DNA of 64,000 bases from JAUSIF01 sp963711595 (GTDB taxonomy: Bacteria; Pseudomonadota; Alphaproteobacteria; Rhizobiales; Xanthobacteraceae): positions 248,001-312,000 of the forward strand of contig CAVQER010000005.1 in assembly GCA_963711595.1 (NCBI GenBank), in the 5' to 3' direction. This document shows, in pieces, positions 44,839-52,705 of this stretch. The translations under genes and the position numbers were made by a program. The notes under the pieces were generated by a model, which made no database searches, was not told the origin of the DNA, and saw nothing but the letters and a program-made list of their open reading frames with translations. Positions within the stretch are counted from its first letter, which is position 1, and each line of letters starts with the position of its first letter.

Positions 44839-45611
44839 GGCTCGGGCTTCTCGTTGCTTCTCACTGCGATCACGGCTCCCGACGAAATCAATCCGGCAAG
44901 ATTGGGTGCGAGATCAAAATCTTCGCTCAGTTCGTGGGCCGCCTCGGTTGCTTCGGCAAGCGTCTTGCCGGCAAACAGCAACGCAAGAAATCTCGCGCCA
45001 CCCGCCGGCAGCGCGCGTACCTGCACATCGAGCGCGGGCCGCACGACGAGCGCGTCCTCCTCCCGCCAATCTTCGATTGGGCCAAGCGCGAGCTCGCCCG
45101 CGTTCATCGCCCAGATCCTCACGATCGGATACGGCGAGCGGACGATCTCTGCTGACGGGTGCGCCGCGAACCGCAGGCGGGAGATTTCATCGCCCGCGAA
45201 CTTGCTAAGTTCTGGAGGGTCGAGCGGCTTCGCATCGGCAGCATGATACGCTCGCGTACGCGCTGCCTCGAGCCGCGCCACATCGGGCAGGTACGCGAGC
45301 CCCCGCGCCGGTTCGAACTGTGCGATGAATTCCGGAAACGCATCGCCGTAGAACGTGAGAACGGCCGAACGCGGCGGACGCGCAACGACGTAGGCTCGCG
45401 CCATGAGGTGAAAGAATTCCTCCCCGACGATCCGCTCCGTCGCGGGAAACCGGGCGGCCAGCGCCTTGCTAAGACCGGCGACGACATTGTTGCGATAGAC
45501 CGCAAAGCGTTTCGTCGGGGTCCGCACACCTTGCGCCGTAAGCCCCGCGGGAACCGGCCGCTCGGGATCAAGCAGCGCCGCAGCGATGGATTGTTGGACG
45601 GCTTCAAACAT
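44835..45611 (-). CDS. bufC: BufC-type DUF2063 protein (RiPP recognition / partner of BufB)
   Basis: About 258 aa. The N-terminal DUF2063 domain is clear: MFEAVQQSIAAALLDPERPVPAGL, then RFAVYRNNVVAGLSKALAARFPATERIVGEEFFHLMARAYV, and FPEFIAQFEPARGLAYLPDVARLEAARTRAYHA. In bufferin and related systems this protein works with the DUF692 enzyme to modify the precursor peptide. It starts five bases after the bufB stop and overlaps doxX. ATG 45611 is the natural family start; the longer open frame is inside bufB. Confidence 0.9.
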   Translation of the reverse strand: MFEAVQQSIAAALLDPERPVPAGLTAQGVRTPTKRFAVYRNNVVAGLSKALAARFPATERIVGEEFFHLMARAYVVARPPRSAVLTFYGDAFPEFIAQFEPARGLAYLPDVARLEAARTRAYHAADAKPLDPPELSKFAGDEISRLRFAAHPSAEIVRSPYPIVRIWAMNAGELALGPIEDWREEDALVVRPALDVQVRALPAGGARFLALLFAGKTLAEATEAAHELSEDFDLAPNLAGLISSGAVIAVRSNEKPEP

Positions 45612-45616
45612 TACCG

Positions 45617-46471
45617 TTACGCCGCCGCACGCCGCGCCGCGCGCTCGAGCGCCGCGCGAGCGCGCTCCGCTTCCGAGCGCAACGTGGACCAGGCAGGCAC
45701 GTCGTTGTCCCACTCGATGAGCGTCGCCACAGGGCCGGTGCGCGCGATGACCTCCTCATAGAGCGCCCACACCGGCTCGGCCACAGGCTTGCAGTGCGCA
45801 TCGATCAACAGCGGCGCGCCGGTATCGTCCTCCTGCTCGTCGTGCCCGCCGAGATGAATCTCCCTGACGCGATCGATCGGAAACTTACGCAGATAGTCCT
45901 GCGCATTCGTGCCGTGGTTTCTTGCCTGCACAAACACGTTGTTAACGTCGAGCAGGAGACCACAGCCAGTGCGGTCGGCGATCTCGCGGAGAAAATCCGC
46001 CTCAGGAATGGTGCTGACTGCAAACTGCAAGTAGGTCGACGGATTTTCCAGAAGCATCTGCCGCCCCAGCGTGGTCTGCACTTCGTCCACGTGCTCGACG
46101 ACGCGCGCGAGCGTTTCCTCGTTATAGGGAAGCGGCAGGAGGTCATTGTAGTAGACGTCGCCGTGCGATGACCAAGCCAGGTGCTCGGAGAAACTTTCCG
46201 GTCGATAGCGATCGCAGAGCACTTTCACTCGCGCGAGATGCGCGCGGTCGAGCAGGTGCGGCGAGCCAATCGAGAGTCCGACGCCGTGGATTGAAAGCGC
46301 GTATCGCTCGCGTAAGGCGGACAGCTGGGCGTGCGGCGGACCGCCGGCGCCCATGTAATTTTCCGCATGGACTTCGAAAAACCCAAGCGGCTGCAACTCG
46401 GCGATAATTTCGTAGAGATGCTCGGCCTTGAAGCCCACCCCCGCCGTCGCCGGAAGTGCTGATGTTTGCAT
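45617..46471 (-). CDS. bufB: BufB: DUF692 multinuclear non-heme iron oxygenase (MNIO)
   Basis: TIM-barrel iron enzyme of about 284 aa that oxidatively modifies cysteines of a precursor peptide. Family motifs: GVGFKAEHLYEI, FEVHAENYMGAGGP, LSIHGVGLSIGS, FSEHLAWSSHGDVYYNDLLPLPYNEETL, LENPSTYLQF, LLLDVNNVFVQARN and REIHLGGHDEQEDDTG. The His, Asp, Glu and Asn residues of these motifs supply the metal ligands. ATG 46471 has AAAGGAGTG upstream. It follows bufA by 71 bases. In bufferin operons the enzyme turns precursor cysteines into copper-binding heterocycles. Confidence 0.92.
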   Translation of the reverse strand: MQTSALPATAGVGFKAEHLYEIIAELQPLGFFEVHAENYMGAGGPPHAQLSALRERYALSIHGVGLSIGSPHLLDRAHLARVKVLCDRYRPESFSEHLAWSSHGDVYYNDLLPLPYNEETLARVVEHVDEVQTTLGRQMLLENPSTYLQFAVSTIPEADFLREIADRTGCGLLLDVNNVFVQARNHGTNAQDYLRKFPIDRVREIHLGGHDEQEDDTGAPLLIDAHCKPVAEPVWALYEEVIARTGPVATLIEWDNDVPAWSTLRSEAERARAALERAARRAAA

Positions 46472-46542
46472 TGCGCACTCCTTTGTAACCAGGAGAGCGA
46501 GGCACCGCCGGAGATCCGCGCGGCGCCTCGCCGGCGATTGCC

Positions 46543-46830
46543 TCATGCTTTCGGCGTCAGTGACCCGCCGCCTTTCGGCGTCTTCATCGCGGCGCAGGTG
46601 CCCTTGTCCACGTACTTCCAAGCATTGCCTTGGTAGTCGACCTTGGACGTTCCGGCGCAGGTCGTGCCGGGGCCGGCGGCGCAATCGTTCTTGCCGGCGA
46701 GCGAAACGCCGTAACACTTATCCTTGCCTGGTTGCGGGGCTACCGGGGCGCCCGAAGCGGGCACGGAGATCATGGCGAGGGCCGCGGCAAACGAGCCCGC
46801 GAGCGCCGCCGAGGTGATTTGCTTCCTCAT
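46543..46830 (-). CDS. bufA: BufA: DUF2282-type bufferin precursor peptide
   Basis: 95 aa from ATG 46830. A Sec signal peptide (ITSAALAGSFAAALAMISVPASG) is followed by a short mature part with four cysteines at residues 39, 50, 58 and 79: DKCYGVSLAGKNDCAAGPGT, then TCAGTSK, AWKYVDKGTC. This is the DUF2282 pattern. In Caulobacter such peptides are modified by BufB and protect against copper. The mature peptide is exported unless retained. It is the first gene of the operon, about 80 bases downstream of a sigma-factor-like promoter. Confidence 0.92.
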   Translation of the reverse strand: MRKQITSAALAGSFAAALAMISVPASGAPVAPQPGKDKCYGVSLAGKNDCAAGPGTTCAGTSKVDYQGNAWKYVDKGTCAAMKTPKGGGSLTPKA

Positions 46831-46918
46831 GGACAAGTCCTTTCCATTCCGTGGGTCCACACGAAGGCGGCCTTGGGCACGCCTTGGCGGGCCGGTTCTC
46901 CGGCCTCACAGACTCCGT

Positions 46919-46944
46919 TTCGCGCCGATTGGCGCGCGTGTTAC
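46919..46944 (-). promoter_or_regulatory. ECF (SigF-type) promoter of the buf operon
   Basis: On the minus strand GTAACA (46944-46939), exactly 16 bases, then CGAA (46922-46919). This fits the GTAAC-N16-CGAA pattern I recall for Caulobacter SigF targets. It precedes the bufA start by about 89 bases. The same sequence pair occurs in front of the sigma gene itself. Confidence 0.82.
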
Positions 46945-47003
46945 GCGTTCGCAGCTCTGGGACGCGGGTTCGCGGTCACGGGTGCGTGAAAAGCCGCAGC
47001 GCT

Positions 47004-47029
47004 GTAACAAAGTGGCGGATTCGCGCGAA
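47004..47029 (+). promoter_or_regulatory. ECF (SigF-type) autoregulatory promoter of the sigma gene
   Basis: GTAACA (47004-47009), exactly 16 bases, then CGAA (47026-47029). It is identical in both boxes and spacing to the divergent bufA promoter. The predicted start of transcription is at about 47036, so the leader before the GTG at 47049 would be very short. Confidence 0.82.
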
Positions 47030-47048
47030 AGAAGAGGCAGAAACGCGC

Positions 47049-47600
47049 GTGCAGGACCGAGAAGCGGAATGGGCCGGTCTCATGCGGGCCGCCATAGCGG
47101 GCGACGAGGCCGCCTACCGGCGCCTGTTGAACTCGCTCGCCCCGGTGTTGCGCGCGACCGCGCGGCGGGCGCTGTTGCGCACTGGAAAAGGTGAAGGTGA
47201 TTCAGAGGACGTCGTGCAGGAAACATTGCTCGCGATTCATCTCAAACGGCACACCTGGGACGCGGCCCGGCCGATCGGCCCTTGGGTGCGTACGATCGCG
47301 CGCAACAAGCTTGTCGACCATCTCCGCCGCCGCGGCGGCCGCACCGACGTTCCCATCGAGGGCTTCGAGGAAATCTTGCCTGCGGAGACCGACGCGCCGC
47401 CGGTCGAGACACGCGACGTCGAGCCCTATGTGGCCGAGTTACCCGGGCGTCAGCGCGATGTCGTTCGCTGCATACTGAATGAGGATATTTCGATCCGTGA
47501 GACGGCGGCGCGGCTGAAGATCAGCGAGGGCGCGGTGCGCGTCGCGCTCCACCGCGGGCTCACCATGATTGCGAAAGGCTACCGGCGGGATTTGGTATGA
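47049..47600 (+). CDS. sigF: ECF-family RNA polymerase sigma factor (SigF-like)
   Basis: About 183 aa from GTG 47049, with AGAGG nine bases upstream; the start follows the promoter. Region 2 is EAAYRRLLNSLAPVLRATARRAL, SEDVVQETLLAIHLKRHTWD and GPWVRTIARNKLVDHLRRR. Region 4 is VAELPGRQRDVVRCILNEDISIRETAARLKISEGAVRVALHRGLTMI. The stop overlaps the DUF1109 anti-sigma ATG (ATGA). Paired with bufA-B-C and two matched promoters, it is the metal-stress type sigma of this locus. The open frame to 46851 precedes the promoter and is not real. Confidence 0.9.
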   Translation: MQDREAEWAGLMRAAIAGDEAAYRRLLNSLAPVLRATARRALLRTGKGEGDSEDVVQETLLAIHLKRHTWDAARPIGPWVRTIARNKLVDHLRRRGGRTDVPIEGFEEILPAETDAPPVETRDVEPYVAELPGRQRDVVRCILNEDISIRETAARLKISEGAVRVALHRGLTMIAKGYRRDLV

Positions 47601-48235
47601 AGACGAACGACCTCATTCGCGCCCTCGCCGCGGACAACGCAACGCGCGCTGCGTCTGTCGAACGCTGGCTGCTGCTGTCGCTTCTCGCAGCGACCGCCGT
47701 TTCGGTGGCCTTGTTTTCGCTCATGCTCGGCCCACGCGCCGACATCGCAATCGCCGCAGGCCAATTCGGGTTCTGGTTCAAGTTTGCCGTTACGCTAACG
47801 CTCGCAGCGACCGCTGCGATCGTTGCGACGCGCCTCGTTCGGCCGGGCGCGGAAGTAAGATTTGCCGCCATTGCACTTGCCGCTGCACCTCTGCTGCTCG
47901 CGGTCGCGGTCGTGGTCGAGTTGACGCAAGTCGCGCCTTCCATGCGGGCGACGAAGCTCGTGGGCACGACCTGGCGGTCCTGCCTCACATTCATTCCGCT
48001 GCTTTCCGCGCCGATCTTGTTCGCGACGTTGATCGCACTGCGTCACGGCGCGCCGACGCAGCCGACATTCGCCGGCGCGGCTGCAGGACTGCTCGCGGGC
48101 GGCCTTGGCGCGGCAGTCTATGCCTCATACTGCATCGAGGACTCGGCCTTCTTCCTTATGACCTGGTACTCGCTCGCCATCGCAATCGTCGCCCTCGTCG
48201 GCAGCGCGGTCGGCGCGCGACTGCTGCGCTGGTAA
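47597..48235 (+). CDS. nrsF: NrsF-type anti-sigma factor (DUF1109 membrane protein)
   Basis: 212 aa with six hydrophobic helices (WLLLSLLAATAVSVALFSLML, FAVTLTLAATAAIVATRLV, AALAAAPLLLAVAVVVEL, LLSAPILFATLIAL, AAAGLLAGGLGAAVY, LAIAIVALVGSAVGARLL). It begins MKTNDLIRALAADNATRAASVER, the DUF1109 start. The family member NrsF holds SigF inactive at the membrane until metal stress. It overlaps the sigma gene by four bases. Cysteines at CLTF and YASYCIEDSAF could serve as sensors. Confidence 0.9.
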   Translation: MKTNDLIRALAADNATRAASVERWLLLSLLAATAVSVALFSLMLGPRADIAIAAGQFGFWFKFAVTLTLAATAAIVATRLVRPGAEVRFAAIALAAAPLLLAVAVVVELTQVAPSMRATKLVGTTWRSCLTFIPLLSAPILFATLIALRHGAPTQPTFAGAAAGLLAGGLGAAVYASYCIEDSAFFLMTWYSLAIAIVALVGSAVGARLLRW

Positions 48236-48244
48236 GAAAGAAAT

Positions 48245-48282
48245 AGGGCGTCCGGGCACGGACGCCCTAGATTTTTTTTCCG
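48245..48282. terminator. Strong terminator between nrsF and aqpZ
   Basis: Arms AGGGCGTCCG / CGGACGCCCT with a GGCA loop, followed on the plus strand by AGATTTTTTTT. It terminates the nrsF transcript. The hairpin can also act on the convergent aquaporin gene, although the T-run on that side is poor. Confidence 0.92.
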
Positions 48283-48290
48283 CGCAGTCG

Positions 48291-48995
48291 CTAGGCACTC
48301 AGGATCTTTTGCCGGAACAACCAGCCGGCGATCGCGCCTGCGATCGTCGGGACCACCAAGAATAGCCAGAGTTGCATAAGCGCATTTCCGCCCACGAGCA
48401 CGGCCGGCCCGAAACTGCGCGCCGGATTCACCGACAATCCGGTGACGTTGAAGAACGGCAGGTGCAGAGCGAGCAGCGTAAGGCCAATTACTAGTCCGGC
48501 AACCGGGTTGCCAGCTCGCCCGGCCGTCACGCCAAGAATGACGATGGTGAAGATAAACGTGGCAAGCAATTCGACCAGCGCGGCACTCGCAAGATTGTAT
48601 TGCCCGAGGACTCCGGGGCCGTAGCCGTTCTGCCCCAAACCTGATTTCGCAATGTCGAATCCGCCGGCCCTCCCGGTAAGGATCGCCCAAAGCAGCCCGG
48701 CGCCGATCAATGCGCCGACCAGTTGCGCGATGATGTAGCCGATCGCTTCCTCGGGTTTCATGCGTCCCGCCGTGACCATCGCGACCGTAACTGCCGGATT
48801 GATGTGTGCACCCGAGATCGGTCCGAGGCCGTAGGCAACGGCCGTAACTGCCAGACCGAAAGCCAGCCCGATCGCGGCGACGTTGATGATCGGATTCCCA
48901 CTCAGCCCCCCGATCGCGACAGCGCCGCACCCAATAAGCACGAGTATCGCCGTGCCGAGGCACTCCGCTACGTACCGTTTCGTTGTCTTGTTCAT
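48291..48995 (-). CDS. aqpZ: Aquaporin (MIP family)
   Basis: Six-helix water (or small solute) channel of about 234 aa. The two NPA loops are present: GAHINPAVTVAMV (about residues 63-75) and GLSVNPARSFGPAVLVGG (about 183-200). The start ATG is at 48995 (MNKTTKRYVAECLGTAILVLIGCG). Conserved positions such as HINPAVT and the Arg after the second NPA match AqpZ better than GlpF. Monocistronic, convergent with nrsF. Confidence 0.9.
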   Translation of the reverse strand: MNKTTKRYVAECLGTAILVLIGCGAVAIGGLSGNPIINVAAIGLAFGLAVTAVAYGLGPISGAHINPAVTVAMVTAGRMKPEEAIGYIIAQLVGALIGAGLLWAILTGRAGGFDIAKSGLGQNGYGPGVLGQYNLASAALVELLATFIFTIVILGVTAGRAGNPVAGLVIGLTLLALHLPFFNVTGLSVNPARSFGPAVLVGGNALMQLWLFLVVPTIAGAIAGWLFRQKILSA

Positions 48996-49143
48996 CGGTA
49001 TCCCCCAACCCCGACGAATCGGGTGGCGGACCATATAGCGATTCGCCTGCGCACCGGACGGTGGACCGCCAACGCCCGCCGCTATCTCCCGACGCGGTCG
49101 CCCATATAGGATGCGATCACGTCCTCAGCCAAAGGAGGCTCCA

Positions 49144-49608
49144 ATGAAACGCTCGGCGCTCTTGGCCGCACTGATGGTCGTCGTTGCCGCCCCTTCCGAT
49201 GCGCAAAATCGCGTGCAGACCGGCGTTCTCGAGTGTCTTTCCAACCCGACGTTTGGCGCCATCCTCGGATCGGTCCGCACGATGAACTGTGTCTTCAAGC
49301 CAGCACAGGGCCGCGAGCAGTACTACTCAGGTACGCAGGCTCGCGTCGGCATTGATCTCGGTGTCCAGGCGGGTGCGGCAATCGTTTGGGCCGTGCTCGC
49401 GCCCACGCGCCAGCTTGGGCCGGGCGAACTGCAAGGGACGTTTGCTGGAGTGTCGGCGGACGCGGCGGCCGGCCTTGGGGTTGGCGCCAACGTTCTGGTC
49501 GGTGGTTCCAACAACACGGTCACACTCCAGCCGTTGAGCCTCGAAGGACAGATTGGGATCAGCGCAGCGCTCGGTGTCTCGGCGCTGACATTGACTTATC
49601 TTCCCTGA
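49144..49608 (+). CDS. Secreted DUF992 protein
   Basis: 154 aa with a signal peptide (MKRSALLAALMVVVAAPSDAQN) and the DUF992 domain: RVQTGVLECLSNPTFGAILGSVRTMNCVFKPAQGREQYYSGTQAR, then GVQAGAAIVWAVLAP and ALGVSALTLTYLP. The two cysteines probably form a disulphide. Periplasmic or surface, function unknown, common in Hyphomicrobiales. A strong AAAGGAGG precedes ATG 49144. Single gene. Confidence 0.88.
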   Translation: MKRSALLAALMVVVAAPSDAQNRVQTGVLECLSNPTFGAILGSVRTMNCVFKPAQGREQYYSGTQARVGIDLGVQAGAAIVWAVLAPTRQLGPGELQGTFAGVSADAAAGLGVGANVLVGGSNNTVTLQPLSLEGQIGISAALGVSALTLTYLP

Positions 49609-49764
49609 CGGTCGGCCCGGCTTTGATTGACGGGCGACCCGACCCCGCTAACATGGCTTCGACAAGAGCACCTCCGCGTCCGGGCCACCGTGGCGCGCCA
49701 AGAAATGGTGCCAATCAGGCAAGAAACGGTCGACCGGAAACGATCGACCCAGGGAGGACTCCGC

Positions 49765-50790
49765 ATGCACACGACGCGCAGAAGGTTCTTGAAAGGCACC
49801 ACCGCTGCGGCGGTAGCGACCGTCTCGATGCCGTGGGTGGCACGAGAAGCATTTGGTCAGGAAGATCTGAAGCTCGCCAGCTTCGTCCCGCCGACCCACA
49901 GTATTTGGGCCGGAGTCCTCATCCCGTGGTCCAAGCGGGTGGAGGAAGTGAGCAAGGGCAAGCTGAAGGTGAGCTTGTATCCGGCGATGCAACTCGGCGG
50001 AAAGCCGCCGGAGCTCTATCGCCAGATGGTGCAAGGCATTGCCGACATCGTCTTCACGCTGCCCGGATATACCTCGGGCGATTTCCCGATGATGTCGCTA
50101 ACGGAGCTTCCGGGCACTGCAACGGATGCATATGACGGCACCAACAAGCTCTGGGATCGGATGAAGCAAGGCTACTTCGACAAGGAGTTCGCCGACGCCA
50201 AGATGCTGATGCTGTGGAACTCTGACAATGCGGGGCTTATGACCCGCGAAAAGCAGATCCGCAACCACGCGGATGTAAAGGGGCTCCGCATTCGCGCTCC
50301 GTCGGAAGCTCAGTCCAAGCAGATCGACTTTATGGGTGGCGTCGGCGTCAGCATGCCGGTCACGCAGATCTATCAGGGCCTGGAACGCGGCACGATCGAC
50401 GCAACACAAATCCCAATGTCGGCGATGATCGACTTCAAGCTCATCGAGGTGGTGAAGCACCTGACCATCAACACGCCGCTCGGCCGCTCGCCGTTCATCG
50501 TATCCATGAACCGCAAACGTTACGAAGGTCTGCCAGGCGAACTACGCAAGATCATCGACGACACGACGGGCGCGAAGCTCAGCCACGAGGGCTCGAGCGA
50601 TTACGACGCACAGAACAAGAAGGCGATCGCGCTGGCGAAGAAGGAGCGTCAGGTGATCGAGCTGTCGAAGAAAGAGCACGACGAATGGCTCGCCTTCTTC
50701 GCACCGCTGATCAAGAGCGAGGGCGAGCGGGTCGACAAGCTCGGATTGCCAGGAACGAAACTGGTCAAGTCCTACGGCTTGATCGCCTAG
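49765..50790 (+). CDS. dctP: TRAP transporter solute-binding protein (DctP family)
   Basis: 341 aa periplasmic receptor. The Tat-like signal is MHTTRRRFLKGTTAAAVATVSMPWVAREAFG. The DctP body has LASFVPPTHSIWAGVLIPWSKRVEE, the conserved ligand arginine region ADVKGLRIRAPSEAQSKQI and QGLERGTIDATQIPMSAMIDF. AGGGAGG precedes ATG 49765. It heads dctP-dctQ-dctM. Ligands are usually carboxylates; here the downstream GcvT/FAD cluster suggests an aromatic or methylated acid, which is inference. Confidence 0.92.
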   Translation: MHTTRRRFLKGTTAAAVATVSMPWVAREAFGQEDLKLASFVPPTHSIWAGVLIPWSKRVEEVSKGKLKVSLYPAMQLGGKPPELYRQMVQGIADIVFTLPGYTSGDFPMMSLTELPGTATDAYDGTNKLWDRMKQGYFDKEFADAKMLMLWNSDNAGLMTREKQIRNHADVKGLRIRAPSEAQSKQIDFMGGVGVSMPVTQIYQGLERGTIDATQIPMSAMIDFKLIEVVKHLTINTPLGRSPFIVSMNRKRYEGLPGELRKIIDDTTGAKLSHEGSSDYDAQNKKAIALAKKERQVIELSKKEHDEWLAFFAPLIKSEGERVDKLGLPGTKLVKSYGLIA

Positions 50791-50827
50791 TAGCGACGAT
50801 ACGCAAGGGCGCGGGACGCGGGAGCGA

Positions 50828-51313
50828 GTGTTGCTCAATCTCTTCGAACGCTTCCTGCGCCTTCTTGCGTATGCCGGCGGCGTGATCCTGCTTATCCTGA
50901 TGGGATTCACTGTCGTCGACGTAATCCTGCGTTATCTTTTCAATGCGCCGCTGAAGAGCGTGTACGAATTCACCGAATTCGTCATGGCTGCGATCGTATT
51001 CCTCGGTATCGCTTACACGGGCTGGGTCGGTGGGCACATCGCCGTCGACATGCTCTCGAAGTGGCTCGAACAGCCAAGGTGGCGCTGGATTACGGCCGCG
51101 CTCACTTTTGCCAGTGCTGCACTTTTCGCCCTGATTGCATACCAAGCAACCCTTGAGACGATGGCCACCATCAATCAGGTCAGCAATCGGCTGGCGTGGC
51201 CGCACTATCCGTTCCGCTTCACGGTCGCAATCGGTTGCGCGCTGTTTGCTGTCGTGCTGGCGATCCAGGGAGTGCAGGTTCTGCGCGGCCGCCGCGTCGG
51301 TGGCAGCCGATGA
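50828..51313 (+). CDS. dctQ: TRAP transporter small membrane subunit (DctQ family)
   Basis: 161 aa with four helices (AYAGGVILLILMGFTVVDVILRYLF, FVMAAIVFLGIAYTGWVGGHI, WRWITAALTFASAALFALI, FTVAIGCALFAVVLAIQG). FEFTEFV-type region YEFTEFVMAAIVF is typical of DctQ. It uses GTG 50828 and overlaps the dctM start (ATGA at 51310-51313). It forms the transmembrane complex with the large subunit. Confidence 0.9.
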   Translation: MLLNLFERFLRLLAYAGGVILLILMGFTVVDVILRYLFNAPLKSVYEFTEFVMAAIVFLGIAYTGWVGGHIAVDMLSKWLEQPRWRWITAALTFASAALFALIAYQATLETMATINQVSNRLAWPHYPFRFTVAIGCALFAVVLAIQGVQVLRGRRVGGSR

Positions 51314-52623
51314 CCGGCAACGAGACGATCGGCTTGATCGGAGTCGCGGCCATGCTCGTGCTTCTGGCATTGGGCATGCCGATCGGAATCGCGATGCTGC
51401 TCGTTGGCACGATCGGGTTTGCCTTCACCCATCCGGGCGGGCTGCCTGTCATGCTGCACATGCTCGGCAGCTCGCCCTACAGCTACGCTGCCTTCTACGA
51501 GCTGGCGGTGATTCCCATGTTCGTGCTGATGGGCAATCTCGGCGCCGTGTCCGGGATGGCGCGCGATCTCTATTCCGCGGCTTATTCCTGGATCGGTCAT
51601 TGGCGGGGTGGACTCGCGCACGCGACCATCCTCGCCTGTGCCGGGTTTGCCGCGGTCTCCGGCTCAAGTGTCGCGTCGGCGGTGACCATGGGCAAGGTCT
51701 GCCTGCCAGAAATGCGGCGATACAACTACGATGCACAACTCGCCACGGGCACCGTCGCGGCCGGCGGAACACTCGGCATTCTCATCCCGCCGAGCACGGC
51801 CTTCGTGATCTACGCAATCTTGACCGAGCAATCGATTGGCCGGCTGCTGCTTGCGGGGATTCTTCCCGGCCTGCTGCTCACTGCGATTTTCATGATCACG
51901 GTTGCGATCTGGATGCGGTTCAAGCCGCAGTACGGACCGTCTGGCCCGCGCGCTTCGTGGTCGGAGCGAAGCAAGAGCGTGAACCAGGCGCTCCCGATGA
52001 TTGTCATCGTGGCTTTCAGCATCGGAGGGATCTATCTCGGAATATTCACGCCGGTGGAGGCAGCCTCCGTTGGCGCTTTCCTCGCGCTCTGTTACGCGGC
52101 GTGGCGGCGTTCGCTCGGCGGGGGAAATTTCGGCGAGATTCTGCTCGATACGGTGCGAACGACCTCGTTCGTGTTTCTCATCCTGATCGGCGCGTTTGTG
52201 TTCGGTCCATTCCTGGCGCTTTCCGGCTTGCCCGAATTCGTCGCGAGCTGGCTCGCCGGCCTCGACGTTCCGCGTGTGGTGATCCTGATCATTGTCCTCT
52301 CCGTGTACATCTTGCTCGGCACCTGGATGGAAGGTTTCTCCATGCTGGTGTTGACGCTCCCGATCGTGATCCCGATCATGGTGGCGCTCGGCTACGACCT
52401 GATCTGGTTCGGCGTGGTCATGGTGATCGTGCTCGAGATGGGCCTGATCGATCCGCCGGTCGGCATCAACGTGTTCATCGTCAAGGGTCTCGTGCCCGAT
52501 GTGCCGGTAAGTCAGATCTTCGCCGGCGTGCTGCCGTTCTGGTTCGCTATGGGCGTTTGCATCGCGATCCTGATCGTGTTCCCGGAAATCGCCCTGGTCA
52601 TTCCCAACAATATGATCAAGTAA
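51310..52623 (+). CDS. dctM: TRAP transporter large permease subunit (DctM family)
   Basis: 437 aa, about twelve helices. Family motifs: AYSWIGHWRGGLAHATILACAGFAAVSGSSVASAVTMG, GILIPPSTAFVIYAILTEQSIGRLLLAGILPGLL, FTPVEAASVGAFLAL and the final GLIDPPVGINVFIVKGL, all conserved in DctM. Sodium-coupled. Starts at ATG 51310 inside dctQ's stop. The next gene (GcvT-like) follows after 82 bases. Confidence 0.92.
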   Translation: MTGNETIGLIGVAAMLVLLALGMPIGIAMLLVGTIGFAFTHPGGLPVMLHMLGSSPYSYAAFYELAVIPMFVLMGNLGAVSGMARDLYSAAYSWIGHWRGGLAHATILACAGFAAVSGSSVASAVTMGKVCLPEMRRYNYDAQLATGTVAAGGTLGILIPPSTAFVIYAILTEQSIGRLLLAGILPGLLLTAIFMITVAIWMRFKPQYGPSGPRASWSERSKSVNQALPMIVIVAFSIGGIYLGIFTPVEAASVGAFLALCYAAWRRSLGGGNFGEILLDTVRTTSFVFLILIGAFVFGPFLALSGLPEFVASWLAGLDVPRVVILIIVLSVYILLGTWMEGFSMLVLTLPIVIPIMVALGYDLIWFGVVMVIVLEMGLIDPPVGINVFIVKGLVPDVPVSQIFAGVLPFWFAMGVCIAILIVFPEIALVIPNNMIK

Positions 52624-52705
52624 GCGCCAAAGACGCGCTACCCAGCGACCAGAGCGGCCATTGTTTGTTGTGCGTCAGTGAGGCCGCTTCTATTTTATCG
52701 GGTCC

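Noticed and set aside
46484..46510. GTAACC on the plus strand near the bufB start as a third SigF-type promoter
   Set aside because: There is no CGAA at the 16-base spacing, and it overlaps the bufB ribosome site on the other strand.
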